Shown one piece after another: positions 1 to 7,624 of a stretch of DNA of 43,200 nucleotides (position 1 is the stretch's first letter; every line of letters starts with the position of its first letter). Made by a program: the position numbers and the translations under genes. Below the pieces are notes generated by a model that was given only the letters and a program-made list of their open reading frames with translations, was not told the DNA's origin and made no database searches. Source of the DNA: Flavobacterium sp. LHD-85 (GTDB lineage: Bacteria > Bacteroidota > Bacteroidia > Flavobacteriales > Flavobacteriaceae); the NCBI RefSeq assembly GCF_030929595.1, contig NZ_JAVFVR010000021.1, positions 1 to 43,200 on the forward strand. The letters run 5' to 3'.

Positions 1-79
1 GAAGACTTCTACCCCTCGACTTGCATGTGTTAAGCCTGCCGCTAGCGTTCATCCTGAGCCAGGATCAAACTCTTCATCG
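1..79 (-). rRNA. rrs: 16S ribosomal RNA, 5' end only (partial)
   Basis: Read on the minus strand, the segment contains the universal 16S 5' sequence AGAGTTTGATCCTGGCTCAG followed by GATGAACGCTAGCGGCAGGC and a variable region ending GGGGTAGAAGTCTTC, which is typical of Flavobacterium. The gene continues beyond the left edge. The mature 5' end is estimated at about 77-80 and was not determined exactly. Three promoters further right (249-526) drive this operon leftward. Confidence 0.97.
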
Positions 80-248
80 TATATTTTAATATTATATAGT
101 CGATGCCTATCTATCGGTTTCTTTTCGAATCTCTCGATTCCATTACTCTTATTCTATTTTGCTCTAGCATCTCTGCTAAAGCGGCTGTCAATTCAATATG
201 TCTACGAACGTGTCTTTTTCTGTCTTCGCTTGTGTTTCAAAGCGGGTG
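80..248 (-). other. rRNA operon leader (transcribed, non-coding)
   Basis: This is the stretch between the nearest rRNA promoter and the 16S gene. It should be transcribed as the pre-rRNA 5' leader and removed during maturation. Reading frames that cross it on either strand have composition unlike the real proteins here and overlap the promoters, so I treat them as chance. No tRNA or protein gene is visible. Confidence 0.7.
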
Positions 249-279
249 CAAAACTAAAACTTCTTTTTGTTTCTCGCAA
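249..279 (-). promoter_or_regulatory. rRNA promoter P1 (proximal)
   Basis: On the minus strand the -33 element TTG (277-279) and the -7 element TAGTTTTG (249-256) are separated by 20 nt. This fits the Bacteroidota primary sigma consensus TTG/TTTG-N19-21-TAnnTTTG. The sequence just after the -7 box is CACCCGC, shared with P2 and P3, so transcripts from all three probably begin in the same local context. Confidence 0.85.
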
Positions 280-374
280 GAAAAAGTTGAAAAATTTTCG
301 AAGCTTTATTTTCGCCTCATCTCCCCAATTTTTTCTGCCAGTCTATCAAGGAACTTTCCGTGTTTTGCGGGGTG

Positions 375-405
375 CAAATGTAAAAAGCTTTTTCTTCTCC
401 CGCAA
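375..405 (-). promoter_or_regulatory. rRNA promoter P2
   Basis: The minus strand has TTG at 403-405, a 20-nt spacer, and TACATTTG at 375-382. The surrounding bases (GCTTGCGGGAGAAG upstream, CACCCCGC downstream) closely resemble P1, pointing to duplication of a promoter module. P2 lies 126 bp upstream of P1. Confidence 0.85.
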
Positions 406-496
406 GCTTTTTCGAATCTTTTTTTTTGGAAATTTCTTCCCGTTTCCAATTCGTATGCTGCGGAATGTCTAAGAGCGTTTTTCGCTGTTGCGGGTG

Positions 497-526
497 CAAA
501 AGTAGAACCTTTTTCCGCTTTTACAA
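497..526 (-). promoter_or_regulatory. rRNA promoter P3 (distal)
   Basis: The minus strand has TTG at 524-526, a 19-nt spacer, and TACTTTTG at 497-504, followed by the same CACCCGC start region as P1. It lies 122 bp upstream of P2, so the three promoters are nearly evenly spaced. Confidence 0.85.
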
Positions 527-799
527 CACTTTTGCCGCTCTTTTTTAAATCTTTTTTCAAGTTATTTCTTAACGCACTGATAACGGCAGGTTTACATTTC
601 AGGATTTTTTCGTTTCATGAAAGATTTTTCTTATTATGTCTGCGTTTCTGATATTTTTTGGCGCTTCCCGCTTCCCCATTCTGCAGAATTTTCAGCTTTT
701 CCATCTCTTTCCTGAAAAGATTTCAAGCCTCAAAACTTCTTTTCCGCCATTTCTAATCTCGCAAAGGCGCCAAGCCTGCCCTTCTCTTTCTTCTGGAAA

Positions 800-893
800 C
801 CGCATCCCATAGCCCCGATAGGAGCGGAAATCCTTTTTGGGCCGGGGTTCGGCCCAAAAAGATTGAAGCGCATAGCGGGAATAGCTCCTAATT
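800..893. repeat. Palindromic intergenic element, possible structured RNA
   Basis: A perfect 11-bp stem (833-843 with 851-861, core TTTTTGGGCC/GGCCCAAAAA) has a 7-nt loop. Outside it, GCTCCT at 884-889 can pair with AGGAGC at 820-825. Inside and outside that pairing, CGGG at 876-879 can pair with CCCG at 814-817, so the two outer pairings interleave like a pseudoknot. I recall similar segments scattered in Flavobacteriaceae genomes, but could not search. The remainder of 527-1000 shows no gene, only AT-rich DNA and short repeat remnants around 904-970. Confidence 0.5.
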
Positions 894-994
894 AAACGCA
901 AAATTCCAATCTTTCAAATTCCAAATTCCAAAACTGGGTGCGCTTCGCTCCGCTCAGACCGACAGACTGACTCTATACATTATACATAATAACA

Positions 995-1025
995 AACCCG
1001 ACAGGTTTTCAAAACCTGTCGGGTT
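995..1025 (-). terminator. Terminator after the LolC/E-like gene
   Basis: A perfect 15-bp inverted repeat (995-1009 with 1011-1025, arms AACCCGACAGGTTTT) lies 24 bp past the stop codon of the leftward permease gene. It is followed on the minus strand by a short T-rich run. It belongs to a palindrome family that recurs at 12714, 27530 and 28851. Confidence 0.75.
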
Positions 1026-1048
1026 GTATTTATGCTAGATCTCTTTAT

Positions 1049-2284
1049 CTAATCGAAACGAATTGCTTTAACTGGTGATATTTTTGTTATTATATAAGAT
1101 GGAATCAATAAAACCAAGAAACAAACAGTAACAGTAAGCAAATTCAATAGGAGTATATAAATCCAATTTAGATAAACCGGCGCCTGATTGACATAATAAT
1201 TCTCAGGGTTTAGCTGAATTACTCCAAATTGCTGTTGGATTAAAAGAATTGAAATCCCTATTAGATTCCCCCAAAACAATCCGCGTAGAATTAAGTAAAA
1301 GGCATTATACAAGAATATTTTACGAACTGACCAGTTGTTAGCTCCCATAGACTTCATAATCCCTATCATCTGCGTTCTTTCTAAAATAAGCACCAAGAGT
1401 GCTACTACCATATTAATTGTTGCCACCAAAATCATAACTCCTAAAATGATTACGATATTAAAATCAAATAATTGAAGCCAGTCAAAAATATAACTGTATT
1501 TTTCTACGATGGTTTTTGTATCGAGATTAGACGAAGTCGATTCATAAACTTTATTTCCTACAGCTTTTATTTCATTAAAATCTTTGACAAAAATCTCAAA
1601 TGCCCCAATTTGATCTTCATTCCATTTATTAATTCTTTGAATGTGTCGAATATCACCTATAATGTATGTTGCATCAAAATCTTGAAATCCTGAGCTAAAT
1701 ATAGCGGCAATTTTAAATCGTCGGCTGTTCGGAAGCTTGCCTTGCTCTTCTTTTATAAAAAAGGTATTGAATTGGTCTCCAATTTTCAAATTTAAACGAT
1801 CTGCCAAAAATCTTGAGATAATAACATCTTCGTTCAATTGCTTTGTAAAATCTGGCAGTTTCCCTTCTACAATATATTCTTTAATATTGCTCCAATCATA
1901 ATCTGCTCCTACTCCTTTAAAAATAATCCCTTCAAATGCATTTTCTGTCCTTATAATTCCAGCTTTACTTGCTACTGCCTGAATATGGCTTATTTCTGGA
2001 ACTGATTTAAAATTGGGGTAGAAATCTTGTTTCTTCGAAATTGGAACTGTTGTAACTTCCGAATTATTATTATCATAATTAGAAATTATAATCTGACCAT
2101 TGAATGCCGAGACTTTGTCACGAATTTTTTTCTGCAAACCAATTCCTGTCGCCACAGAAACTATCATCATAATAATTCCGATTGCGATTGCAGAAATAGC
2201 AATTTTTATAATAGGCGCCGAAATACTGCTTTTATAATCTTTTGCCGTAATAAGTCTTTTGGCTATAAAATATTCTAAATTCAA
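1049..2284 (-). CDS. LolC/LolE-like ABC transporter permease (FtsX/MacB family)
   Basis: An inner-membrane permease of 411 residues. It has one N-terminal membrane helix (about 24-48, rich in Ile/Ala), a periplasmic domain of about 220 residues, then three helices (about 275-305, 330-355, 370-400). This is the MacB-PCD/FtsX arrangement of LolC/LolE, the permeases that extract lipoproteins from the inner membrane for transport to the outer membrane. The opening LEYFIAKRL is typical of the family. The start codon is TTG at 2282-2284; no upstream in-frame ATG is seen, and a -7 box at 2313-2320 would give a leader of only about 22 nt. No LolD ATPase is adjacent. Assignment to the Lol system rather than another FtsX-type system is by similarity only. 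Confidence 0.85.
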   Translation of the reverse strand: MNLEYFIAKRLITAKDYKSSISAPIIKIAISAIAIGIIMMIVSVATGIGLQKKIRDKVSAFNGQIIISNYDNNNSEVTTVPISKKQDFYPNFKSVPEISHIQAVASKAGIIRTENAFEGIIFKGVGADYDWSNIKEYIVEGKLPDFTKQLNEDVIISRFLADRLNLKIGDQFNTFFIKEEQGKLPNSRRFKIAAIFSSGFQDFDATYIIGDIRHIQRINKWNEDQIGAFEIFVKDFNEIKAVGNKVYESTSSNLDTKTIVEKYSYIFDWLQLFDFNIVIILGVMILVATINMVVALLVLILERTQMIGIMKSMGANNWSVRKIFLYNAFYLILRGLFWGNLIGISILLIQQQFGVIQLNPENYYVNQAPVYLNWIYILLLNLLTVTVCFLVLLIPSYIITKISPVKAIRFD

Positions 2285-2312
2285 GTTATAGTTGTTTAAA
2301 TTATTCCTTTTC

Positions 2313-2320
2313 CAAAAGTA
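2313..2320 (-). promoter_or_regulatory. -7 promoter element of the LolC/E-like gene
   Basis: The minus strand reads TACTTTTG, an exact TAnnTTTG match, 29 bp upstream of the TTG start. No TTG is present at the usual -33 distance, only T-rich DNA, so only the -7 box is called. Confidence 0.55.
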
Positions 2321-2372
2321 CGTCTTAAAAAGGAAAATTGAGATTTTGTTGTAAACAATTGCCCGTTTTGAT

Positions 2373-2867
2373 TTATAATGGCAATTTCTTTTTCATTTCT
2401 TCTACTATATTATATGCCGCTGGACAAATTTCGACGTTTTTCAAAGTTAAGTTTGAAATCTGATAAAATTTGTTTCGATCTGTATGAGGAAACTCTCGGC
2501 AGGCTTTTGGCCGAACATCATAAATCATACAATAGTTTTCATTATCCAAAAAAGTACAGGGAACACTTTTCAAAACATAATCTTTGTCTTCATCAATTCG
2601 CAAATACTGATCTATGAATTGCTGCGGCTTTTGCCTAAAATGTTTTGAAATTCGTTCGATATCTGCTAAAGTAAATAGCGGCCCAGTTGTTTTACAGCAA
2701 TTAGCACATTTTAAGCAATCCGTTTTCTTAAATTCAGCATCGTGCAAATCCTGCATAATGTAATCTAAATTTTTTGGCGGTTTCTTTTTAAGCTTATCGA
2801 AATACTTTTTATTCTCGTTATGCTTATCTTTGGCTAACTTACTTAAGTTATTTAAAATCTGTTTCAA
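2373..2867 (-). CDS. YkgJ-family cysteine cluster protein
   Basis: A soluble protein of 164 residues with the Zn/Fe-binding cysteine pattern C51-x2-C54-x2-C57-C58 followed by C104, C113, C123 (RPKACREFP) and C148. This is the CxxCxxCC arrangement of the YkgJ (UPF0153) family, whose biochemical role is not established. The N-terminal 45 residues are lysine-rich. The start is taken as TTG (2865-2867) because the next in-frame ATG would cut into the region before the cluster; the true start could differ. It is divergent from the methyltransferase gene at 2939. Confidence 0.85.
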   Translation of the reverse strand: MKQILNNLSKLAKDKHNENKKYFDKLKKKPPKNLDYIMQDLHDAEFKKTDCLKCANCCKTTGPLFTLADIERISKHFRQKPQQFIDQYLRIDEDKDYVLKSVPCTFLDNENYCMIYDVRPKACREFPHTDRNKFYQISNLTLKNVEICPAAYNIVEEMKKKLPL

Positions 2868-2890
2868 GTTTAAAATTTAAAGTTGATTTG

Positions 2891-2898
2891 CAAAATTA
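2891..2898 (-). promoter_or_regulatory. -7 promoter element of the YkgJ-family gene
   Basis: The minus strand reads TAATTTTG, an exact TAnnTTTG match, 24 bp upstream of the TTG start. This is a similar distance to the other promoters in the window. The -33 region has no clear TTG at 19-21 nt. Confidence 0.45.
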
Positions 2899-2938
2899 AA
2901 CAACTTTGAACTTGAAACCTTAAACTTTGAACTAAAAC

Positions 2939-3646
2939 ATGAAAGATCTTTTTGGGAAAGCAATATTTGATTTTTACACCAAAAATTCGCCTGAAGATAT
3001 TATCACCGAAACTTCTATTTCTGAAGAAGATGAAATGAGTGTTGAATATCTTTTCCGTACTTACAATGAAATGCCAAAAATTGAGCAAAAAGCTTTACAA
3101 TTGGCTAAAGGAAAAACATTAGATGTAGGATGTGGCGCTGGAAGTCATTCTTTATCATTGCAAAATGAACGTAGTCTAGATGTAACCGCTATAGATATTT
3201 CAGAAAAAGCAATTGAAACTTGCCATCTTAGAGGAATTAAAAATGCTAAAGTTGAAAATATTTTAGATTTTGAAGGAGGAAAATTTGACACGATCCTACT
3301 CTTAATGAATGGTACAGGTATTTTTGGCCAATTAAAAAACTGCAATAAATATTTATCTAAATTAAAATCTCTTCTAAATCCTGGCGGACAAATTTTAATT
3401 GACAGCTCCGACATCATTTATATGTTTGATGAAGATGAAGATGGCGGCAAATGGATTCCGTCTGAAAATGATTATTATGGAGAACTTGTTTTTAATATTA
3501 GCTACAAAGGAGAGAAGGAAGAACCTTTTGACTGGTTGTATTTGGATTATAACACGCTTCAAAATGCAGCAATTGCTAATGGTTTAAATTGCGAACTAGT
3601 CCTTGAAGGCGAACATTATGATTACTTAGCTAAACTTTCAATTTAA
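2939..3646 (+). CDS. Class I SAM-dependent methyltransferase
   Basis: A protein of 235 residues with a Rossmann-type SAM-binding motif LDVGCGAGSHSLSL at 61-74, a following acidic strand end (VTAIDIS), and a post-motif GGQILIDSSD segment. These identify a class I methyltransferase. The substrate cannot be read from the sequence. It is followed after 18 bp by the YfiT-like gene on the same strand, so the two are probably co-transcribed. Confidence 0.85.
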   Translation: MKDLFGKAIFDFYTKNSPEDIITETSISEEDEMSVEYLFRTYNEMPKIEQKALQLAKGKTLDVGCGAGSHSLSLQNERSLDVTAIDISEKAIETCHLRGIKNAKVENILDFEGGKFDTILLLMNGTGIFGQLKNCNKYLSKLKSLLNPGGQILIDSSDIIYMFDEDEDGGKWIPSENDYYGELVFNISYKGEKEEPFDWLYLDYNTLQNAAIANGLNCELVLEGEHYDYLAKLSI

Positions 3647-3664
3647 AAACAGACCATAAAAACC

Positions 3665-4210
3665 ATGACAGAATTAGATTTAGAAAAGTTAAAATATCCT
3701 ATAGGGAAATTTATTGCACCTCAAGATTATACAAACGAATATCTTTTTGAAAAAATTAAAGAAATTGAAACCCTTCCAGAAAGATTAGCAAAAGAAACCA
3801 TTCACTTAACTGACGAACAATTAGACACACCATATCGTCCTGGCGGTTGGACCGTGAGACAAGTCATTCATCATTGTGCCGAAAGCCACATGAATTGCTA
3901 CGTTCGTCTAAAATGGGCTTTGACAGAAAACAATCCCGTAATTAAGCCTTATGACGAAGTTCTTTGGTCTGAATTAAGCGACAATCTGACAATGCCAATC
4001 CAACCAACTCTAGATTTACTGAAAGGACTTCATTTCAGATTGGGCTATATCATGCGAAGTTTATCAACATCTGATTTAGAAAAAACTTTTATACATCCTT
4101 CTGATAATTCAGAAATTAAACTCAAAAGAATGATTGGAATGTATGCTTGGCATGGAAATCACCATTTGGCACATATCACCTCTTTGAAAAATTATAAAAA
4201 CTGGAAATAA
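3665..4210 (+). CDS. YfiT/DinB-family metal-dependent protein (putative bacillithiol transferase)
   Basis: A protein of 181 residues from the DinB four-helix superfamily. Its best match in memory is the YfiT/BstA group (opening LEKLKYPIGKF, central RPGGWTVRQVIHH). Putative metal ligands are a His of the HHCAESH segment (69/70) and those of AWHGNHHLAH (163, 166/167, 170). Related proteins are proposed thiol-S-transferases that use bacillithiol, a thiol found in some Bacteroidota; the substrate here is unknown. A bidirectional terminator follows directly. Confidence 0.8.
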   Translation: MTELDLEKLKYPIGKFIAPQDYTNEYLFEKIKEIETLPERLAKETIHLTDEQLDTPYRPGGWTVRQVIHHCAESHMNCYVRLKWALTENNPVIKPYDEVLWSELSDNLTMPIQPTLDLLKGLHFRLGYIMRSLSTSDLEKTFIHPSDNSEIKLKRMIGMYAWHGNHHLAHITSLKNYKNWK

Positions 4211-4244
4211 CCTACTGCTTATTTTTATACAATTTGTGTTCAAA

Positions 4245-4278
4245 ACAAAAAATCTCTTCATGTGAAGAGATTTTTTGT
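4245..4278. terminator. Bidirectional terminator between convergent yfiT-like and queE genes
   Basis: The palindrome ACAAAAAATCTCTTCA-TG-TGAAGAGATTTTTTGT provides a GC-containing stem with A-tract and T-tract on both sides. It can stop transcription in either direction, between genes that converge (stops at 4210 and 4280). Confidence 0.9.
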
Positions 4279-4279
4279 T

Positions 4280-4912
4280 TTATGGAATATTAAGATATTT
4301 ATGTGTTTGCAATGAAACTCTCCACTTCGGATTATTCATAACATAATCGACAATCAATGGAGTCATTTCTTCTTTTTTGCTCCATTCTGGCTGAAGAAAT
4401 AAAATCGCATTATCATTTACTAATTCAGCCTGTTCTTCGGCAAAAATAAAATCGTGTTTATTGTAAATAATCACTTTTAACTCATGAGCATTATCATAAA
4501 CTGTCTGTGTAGGCAATTTATTCTTTTTTGGCGAAAGGCAAATCCAGTCCCAAGTTCCTGATAACGGAAAAGCACCCGAAGTTTCAATATGCACTTTTAA
4601 ATTTTTCTCTTTTAAACGCTCTGTCAAAAGTGTCATATCCCAAGACAACGGTTCACCACCAGTTACAACAACTGTATCAGCGTACTTTGCCGCATTTTCA
4701 ACAATTAAATCCACGCTTGTTGGCGGATGAAGCTCGGCATTCCAGCTTTCTTTCACATCACACCAATGGCATCCCACATCACATCCACCAATTCTAATAA
4801 AGTAAGCTGCCCTTCCTGTATGCGAACCTTCTCCTTGAATGGTATAAAATTCTTCCATCAAAGGAAGCATTGCTCCTTTATTTACTTCTAATTGTATTTC
4901 TTTTGGTAACAT
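4280..4912 (-). CDS. queE: 7-carboxy-7-deazaguanine synthase
   Basis: A radical SAM enzyme of 210 residues that converts 6-carboxytetrahydropterin to 7-carboxy-7-deazaguanine in queuosine biosynthesis. The cluster motif is C44-x3-C48-x2-C51 (GGCDVGCHWCD). The preceding FYTIQGEGSHTGRAAYFIR and the SAM-contacting TGGEP (84-88) are hallmarks of QueE. The length is normal. The queuosine pathway is also represented here by queA (27581-28630), but the two genes are not linked. It has its own promoter-like sequence at 4931-4958. Confidence 0.95.
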   Translation of the reverse strand: MLPKEIQLEVNKGAMLPLMEEFYTIQGEGSHTGRAAYFIRIGGCDVGCHWCDVKESWNAELHPPTSVDLIVENAAKYADTVVVTGGEPLSWDMTLLTERLKEKNLKVHIETSGAFPLSGTWDWICLSPKKNKLPTQTVYDNAHELKVIIYNKHDFIFAEEQAELVNDNAILFLQPEWSKKEEMTPLIVDYVMNNPKWRVSLQTHKYLNIP

Positions 4913-4930
4913 TTTAGTATTTTAAGAGTG

Positions 4931-4958
4931 CAAAGATAATCAATAATATACGGAACAA
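4931..4958 (-). promoter_or_regulatory. Putative queE promoter
   Basis: The minus strand carries TTG (4956-4958), a 17-nt spacer and TATCTTTG (4931-4938), 18 bp upstream of the queE ATG. The -7 box is an exact match. The spacer is shorter than the 19-20 nt of the rRNA promoters. Confidence 0.6.
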
Positions 4959-4991
4959 AAAAAACCGATAGTTTTTTGAACTATCGGTTTT
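4959..4991 (-). terminator. Terminator of the exb-tonB-TPR operon
   Basis: An 11-bp stem (AAAACCGATAG at 4961-4971 with CTATCGGTTTT at 4981-4991) lies just after the TPR gene stop and is followed by a run of T on the minus strand. It separates that operon from queE. Confidence 0.85.
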
Positions 4992-5014
4992 ATATTCTCT
5001 TTAAAATCTTCTAA

Positions 5015-6682
5015 TTATTTTAAAGCTTTTATAGATTGTGTAGCATATGAATTTGCAGGATCTAACACCAAAGTTTTATTGAAATATTCAATAGCTTTAG
5101 CTTTATCTGTATTAGCATAAGCTGCACCAATACCGTTGTAAGCTTCAATAAATTTCTTAGTTACAGCTGGCTTAGCCACTTCTTCTGCACCTTTAGCTGA
5201 AATTTTAGTAACATACTCTTCGTAGTTTTTAATGATCAAATCATCTTTGTCTAATAAAGAATTAATTCTTGCTTTATACAAATATGCTTCATCGTAGTTA
5301 GGAGCAGTAGTTAAAATTTTATCAAAAGCGGCATCTGCTTTCCCTAAAGCAACAGCGTCACGGCTTTCTTTTGGTTTAGTAGCATTACCGTAGTATAATG
5401 AGATTCCATAATAAACACTATCATCTAAGTAATTTTTAGACTCAGAATTGCTTGCTCCAAGTTCAAAAATAGAAGCTGCTTGTCCATATTGTTTTTTACC
5501 GAATAACTCTTTTCCAAAGTCAGCAAATTCTTCAACTACAAGAGGCTCTAATTCAACTGCTTTTTTAATATCTGCCAAACCAGCATCAAAAGCCGCTTGA
5601 TCTACAGTACCATCAGCTGCAGTTCCTTTTTTAATTTTAGCTAAACCTAAATAGTAGTAATCTCTACCAATAACTTTGTTTCCTGGAGCTTTGATAAAAT
5701 CTTCAATAGATTTAATAGCTACATCAACATTCCCATTTTCGTAAGCAGCATATCCTAAATATCTGTAGATTCTAGGATTTACTTTATCTTGAGCAATCAT
5801 TTTGTTTGCAACAGTTTCTAACTGCTTATAATCTTTAACCAAGATCAAGAAATCTGCATGACGCATTTTAGAATCTAGAGAGTAATCTGTCAAACTTAAG
5901 TACTTCTCATAGTTTGTAATTGCATTTTGCAAGTTAACTTTAGCAGTAGAAGGTTTGTTTCTTGCCCATTTGTAATAAGTTTCAGCAAGCTCTCTGTAAA
6001 CTGGTCCGTAGTTAGCGTCTAATGCGATAACTTCATTGAATGATTTAATTGCTTCATCATAAGATTTAGCCCCTTTTAACAAAACCCCTAATTGCATTTT
6101 TGCTCTCAACAAAGTGTTGTCAGCAGTAAAAGCATCACGGTAAGCTTTGTAAGCATCATTTTGATTGTTTGCTCCGTAGTAAGCATCACCAATTGCCAAT
6201 AATGCTTGTGCATTTTGAGGATCAACTAATAAAGCTCTTTTTAAAACTTCAGTAGCATTTTTATAATCCGGATTCTCAGAATTCATGTAAGCTCTAGCGA
6301 TGTAAATAAATTCATTTACATCTTTTTTCTTCATGTCTTTAGTTGCTAAAGCAAAATTAGCTTGAGCAGCAGCACTATTCTTAGCATCAAGATCTAATTG
6401 CCCTAAACCAATATAGCTTAAATTTTTCTTATCCGAAGCCTGTAATCCATTATTGTAATAGATTTTTGCAGAATCGACAACAGATTGATTTAAATAAACA
6501 TTTCCTAAAACAAAATTAGCTTCCCCATCTGAAGGTTTGCTTTTGATGATTGATTTAAGGATTGTTTTTGCTTTATCAAATTGTTCAGCATCAATTGCCT
6601 TCTTTGCTTGGTTGATATCTTGCGCATTTGCTGCGGTAGCCGAAGCAACTAATGCAAGACTTAAAATTTTAAATTTATTCAT
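5015..6682 (-). CDS. Secreted tetratricopeptide-repeat protein
   Basis: A protein of 555 residues with an N-terminal signal peptide (about 1-20, ending TAANAQ) followed by TPR-type helical repeats over nearly the whole length (for example around 35-70, 150-185, 190-225 and 520-550). It is probably periplasmic or envelope-associated and acts as a protein-interaction scaffold. It is the last gene of the leftward TonB operon, 16 bp after the PstS-like gene, which suggests a role linked to TonB-dependent transport. The partner is unknown. Confidence 0.85.
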   Translation of the reverse strand: MNKFKILSLALVASATAANAQDINQAKKAIDAEQFDKAKTILKSIIKSKPSDGEANFVLGNVYLNQSVVDSAKIYYNNGLQASDKKNLSYIGLGQLDLDAKNSAAAQANFALATKDMKKKDVNEFIYIARAYMNSENPDYKNATEVLKRALLVDPQNAQALLAIGDAYYGANNQNDAYKAYRDAFTADNTLLRAKMQLGVLLKGAKSYDEAIKSFNEVIALDANYGPVYRELAETYYKWARNKPSTAKVNLQNAITNYEKYLSLTDYSLDSKMRHADFLILVKDYKQLETVANKMIAQDKVNPRIYRYLGYAAYENGNVDVAIKSIEDFIKAPGNKVIGRDYYYLGLAKIKKGTAADGTVDQAAFDAGLADIKKAVELEPLVVEEFADFGKELFGKKQYGQAASIFELGASNSESKNYLDDSVYYGISLYYGNATKPKESRDAVALGKADAAFDKILTTAPNYDEAYLYKARINSLLDKDDLIIKNYEEYVTKISAKGAEEVAKPAVTKKFIEAYNGIGAAYANTDKAKAIEYFNKTLVLDPANSYATQSIKALK

Positions 6683-6698
6683 CTTTATTGTAATTAAT

Positions 6699-7622
6699 TT
6701 ATTCTTTATCTTTTATAATTTCACTTCTAATCTTTAGTTTTCGTCCTGGAGTTTTATATGGCAGCAATCCAGATTTTAAAACTATTCGCTGTCCAATATC
6801 GCCTGCTATAAATGAAGCAAACCCCATTCCAAGCCCTGAATAACCTTGACAATTGATAATAAACAAATCACGTGCCAAAGGATATTTTCCAATTTCTAAG
6901 TCATTTTGAGTAGGGCTATAATATTCATTACTATTCAAACCTTTAACATAAAGAACATTAACCTTATTAATAGTCTCAGTCATATCAGGCGTTGGCTGAT
7001 AAAACCAATTAATACCGATAACACCAATCATTCCATCGTTTTCTGAAACAAATTTGATTACTTCATTATTTGTTTTAAATGAGAAAACTCCAGATTTAGG
7101 TATTTCATTCACTTTAGCTAATTCCTTCATGTAACGAACAGTACTTGAATTAGGATTATCGAAAACTAGACCCTTAATTTTACCATCTGTTTTACCCTGC
7201 ATGAAATCAATCACACTTTTCAACGCAATTAACGTATCATTATTGCTTTTGTTCGAAATAAAAGCGATAGCATCATGTGCAAAAGGAGTTACCCTTGGAT
7301 TAATTTTACTTTTATCAAAACGAGCTTTTTCTTCTACAGTTAAATCTCGAGTTGTAATTGCAACTTTAGTTTTTTGATTTAATAGATCATTAATTACTTC
7401 AGCTTCTGAATTTGGCTTTACTGTTATTTTTGCGTTATAGTAAGTACCTTCAAAAACAGCAACCTGATCGTCTACAATTTGCTTTACTGTTTCGTCAACC
7501 GCAATATCAAGTGATCCTTTCAAAATGGTTTCTTTTTCAGTTTCACTCTTGCTTTTTTGGTTGCACATGGCAAACAAAAAGACAAAAACAACCAAACCTA
7601 AAGCCTTACTATATTTCAACAT
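6699..7622 (-). CDS. PstS-like substrate-binding lipoprotein
   Basis: A protein of 307 residues with a lipoprotein signal (FLFAMC, lipidated Cys20) and a periplasmic-binding fold resembling PstS phosphate-binding proteins. Visible features are the GSLDIAVDETV opening, a TTRDLT segment, and NPNSSTVRYMKE, which matches the Ser/Thr-rich ligand loop. No pst ABC genes are nearby. Its location directly after tonB and the small membrane protein suggests a role in the TonB machinery or in outer-membrane phosphate uptake. I infer the location, not the ligand. Confidence 0.8.
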   Translation of the reverse strand: MLKYSKALGLVVFVFLFAMCNQKSKSETEKETILKGSLDIAVDETVKQIVDDQVAVFEGTYYNAKITVKPNSEAEVINDLLNQKTKVAITTRDLTVEEKARFDKSKINPRVTPFAHDAIAFISNKSNNDTLIALKSVIDFMQGKTDGKIKGLVFDNPNSSTVRYMKELAKVNEIPKSGVFSFKTNNEVIKFVSENDGMIGVIGINWFYQPTPDMTETINKVNVLYVKGLNSNEYYSPTQNDLEIGKYPLARDLFIINCQGYSGLGMGFASFIAGDIGQRIVLKSGLLPYKTPGRKLKIRSEIIKDKE

Positions 7623-7624
7623 AA

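Noticed and set aside
103..651. A 182-residue reading frame on the plus strand and several shorter ones in the rRNA leader
   Set aside because: They run over the three rRNA promoters and the rRNA leader. Their composition (Phe/Leu/Ser-rich with no domain) reflects AT-rich non-coding DNA.
692..901. A 69-residue leftward reading frame
   Set aside because: It spans the palindromic element and its hairpin, which explains the conserved nucleotides better than protein coding. No domain or plausible start context is visible.
4913..4960. Possible preQ1-type riboswitch upstream of queE
   Set aside because: The segment between the terminator and queE is under 50 bp, with a promoter box at 4931, leaving no space for an aptamer.
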